From Mycolicibacterium insubricum (GTDB lineage: Bacteria > Actinomycetota > Actinomycetes > Mycobacteriales > Mycobacteriaceae), in contig NZ_AP022618.1 of assembly GCF_010731615.1 (NCBI RefSeq), positions 2,294,001 through 2,358,000 of the forward strand: a stretch of 64,000 nucleotides of DNA, in the 5' to 3' direction. Of this stretch, positions 63,712 to 64,000 are shown in pieces (within the stretch, counting starts at the first letter, position 1; each line of letters starts with the position of its first letter). The notes beneath the pieces are model-generated. The model saw only the letters and a program-made list of their open reading frames with translations, made no database searches and had not been told where the DNA came from. Both the position numbers and the translations under genes were made by a program.

Positions 63712-64000
63712 GGGGGAAGTTGAGGGCGTGTTCTCTGGTACGTCCGCATCCTCGGGAGGGGCCGTCATCCACGGCGGGTCGATACCGTCATCGAGCCGGC
63801 CGGCCTCCTTGGCGTCCAGATACCGGAAGAACAGGACGCAGAACACCACCACCATCAGCAGCGACCAGCCGTAGGTGATCTTCATATACTCCAAGAACCG
63901 GCCCGTGGTCGGCCAGCGCCACATCAGCCAGCGATCCATCGTCATGAAGCCGTACACCGCCAACCACGAGGGCCAGTTGCGCAGCACCGAATTCGGCAGC
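63703..64000 (-). CDS. aftC: AftC arabinofuranosyltransferase, C-terminal fragment
   Basis: The minus frame is open to the window edge (codons from 63999) and gives about 98 residues: LPNSVLRNWPSWLAVYGFMT, then DRWLMWRWPTTGRF, a membrane helix (SLLMVVVFCVLFFRYL) and a polar Asp/Pro-rich tail. The place behind msrB matches Rv2673 (AftC), a polytopic alpha-(1,3)-arabinofuranosyltransferase of arabinogalactan synthesis. The sequence alone is not diagnostic because the catalytic loops lie outside. Confidence 0.6.
   Translation of the reverse strand, partial: LPNSVLRNWPSWLAVYGFMTMDRWLMWRWPTTGRFLEYMKITYGWSLLMVVVFCVLFFRYLDAKEAGRLDDGIDPPWMTAPPEDADVPENTPSTSPRQ

Noticed and set aside
1..64000. tRNA genes, rRNA genes, CRISPR arrays, prophage modules
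   Set aside because: I found no cloverleaf-like segment, no regularly spaced repeats and no phage structural genes.

Overview
The window is high-GC, densely coded DNA from a mycobacterium, most likely a non-tuberculous environmental species (Mycolicibacterium type). Gene content and order follow the hflX-lexA-nrdR-ideR-sigB-sigA-suhB-dut-ceoBC-dxs-hemE-hemY-chdC-msrB-aftC backbone known from Mycobacterium tuberculosis (roughly Rv2725c to Rv2673), in mirrored orientation. Mycobacterial families (MmpS/MmpL, LGFP-repeat protein, Cei, DUF4193, AftC) and frequent GTG/TTG starts support this. I see no tRNA, rRNA or CRISPR array, and no gene-free stretch longer than about 300 bases.

Region 1 (1-16312) lies between the end of hflX and fadE20 and looks accessory. 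It holds two small hypothetical genes; a minus-strand catabolic operon (P450, NDMA-type alcohol dehydrogenase, aldehyde dehydrogenase, acyl-CoA ligase, dienoyl-CoA-reductase-like SDR) that could take a hydrocarbon or terpenoid side chain to an acyl-CoA; a divergent histidine kinase/LuxR-type regulator pair; a P450-type ferredoxin; a PE-PPE-domain serine hydrolase; and a plus-strand cassette of an Ltp2-like thiolase-fold protein, a DUF35 protein without zinc ligands, a double-domain acyl-CoA dehydrogenase and a TetR regulator.

Region 2 (16354-25540) contains fadE20, the LGFP-repeat envelope protein, lexA with an SOS box, an mmpS-mmpL efflux/export operon behind a perfect operator-like palindrome, a LysM protein with SOS boxes and a RecA-NDp-like promoter, and nrdR. 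The mmpS-mmpL pair separates lexA from the LysM gene, which I recall as neighbours in M. tuberculosis.

Region 3 (25559-46524) is housekeeping: hydrolase, PAC2 protein, trypsin-like lipoprotein, DUF4192, ideR, sigB (SigE/SigH-type promoter), membrane proteins, sigA, ppgK, suhB, cei, DUF4193 (perfect CRP-type site upstream), DUF3093, dut, DUF3710, OB-fold protein, DUF3159, the ceoB/ceoC potassium-regulation pair and a divergent APC-type transporter.

Region 4 (46521-59505) holds an RNA methyltransferase, nhaA, dxs, a secreted lipase, an SDR, RNase D, DUF3000 and the coproporphyrin-route haem genes hemE-hemY-chdC, then a methyltransferase and msrB. A 90-bp repeat is inserted in frame twice in tandem in the methyltransferase and once, in opposite orientation, near the start of hemY; both sites show short flanking direct repeats. 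This short coding-sequence-embedded mobile element is the most unusual thing in the window.

Region 5 (59531-64000) is a pair of 1.6-kb IS30-family elements in inverted orientation, one with a single-base frameshift in its transposase, each carrying the same small passenger ORF. They flank a degraded DUF559/AbiEi-type gene, and each sits at the centre of a related palindrome. The window ends in the C-terminus of aftC.
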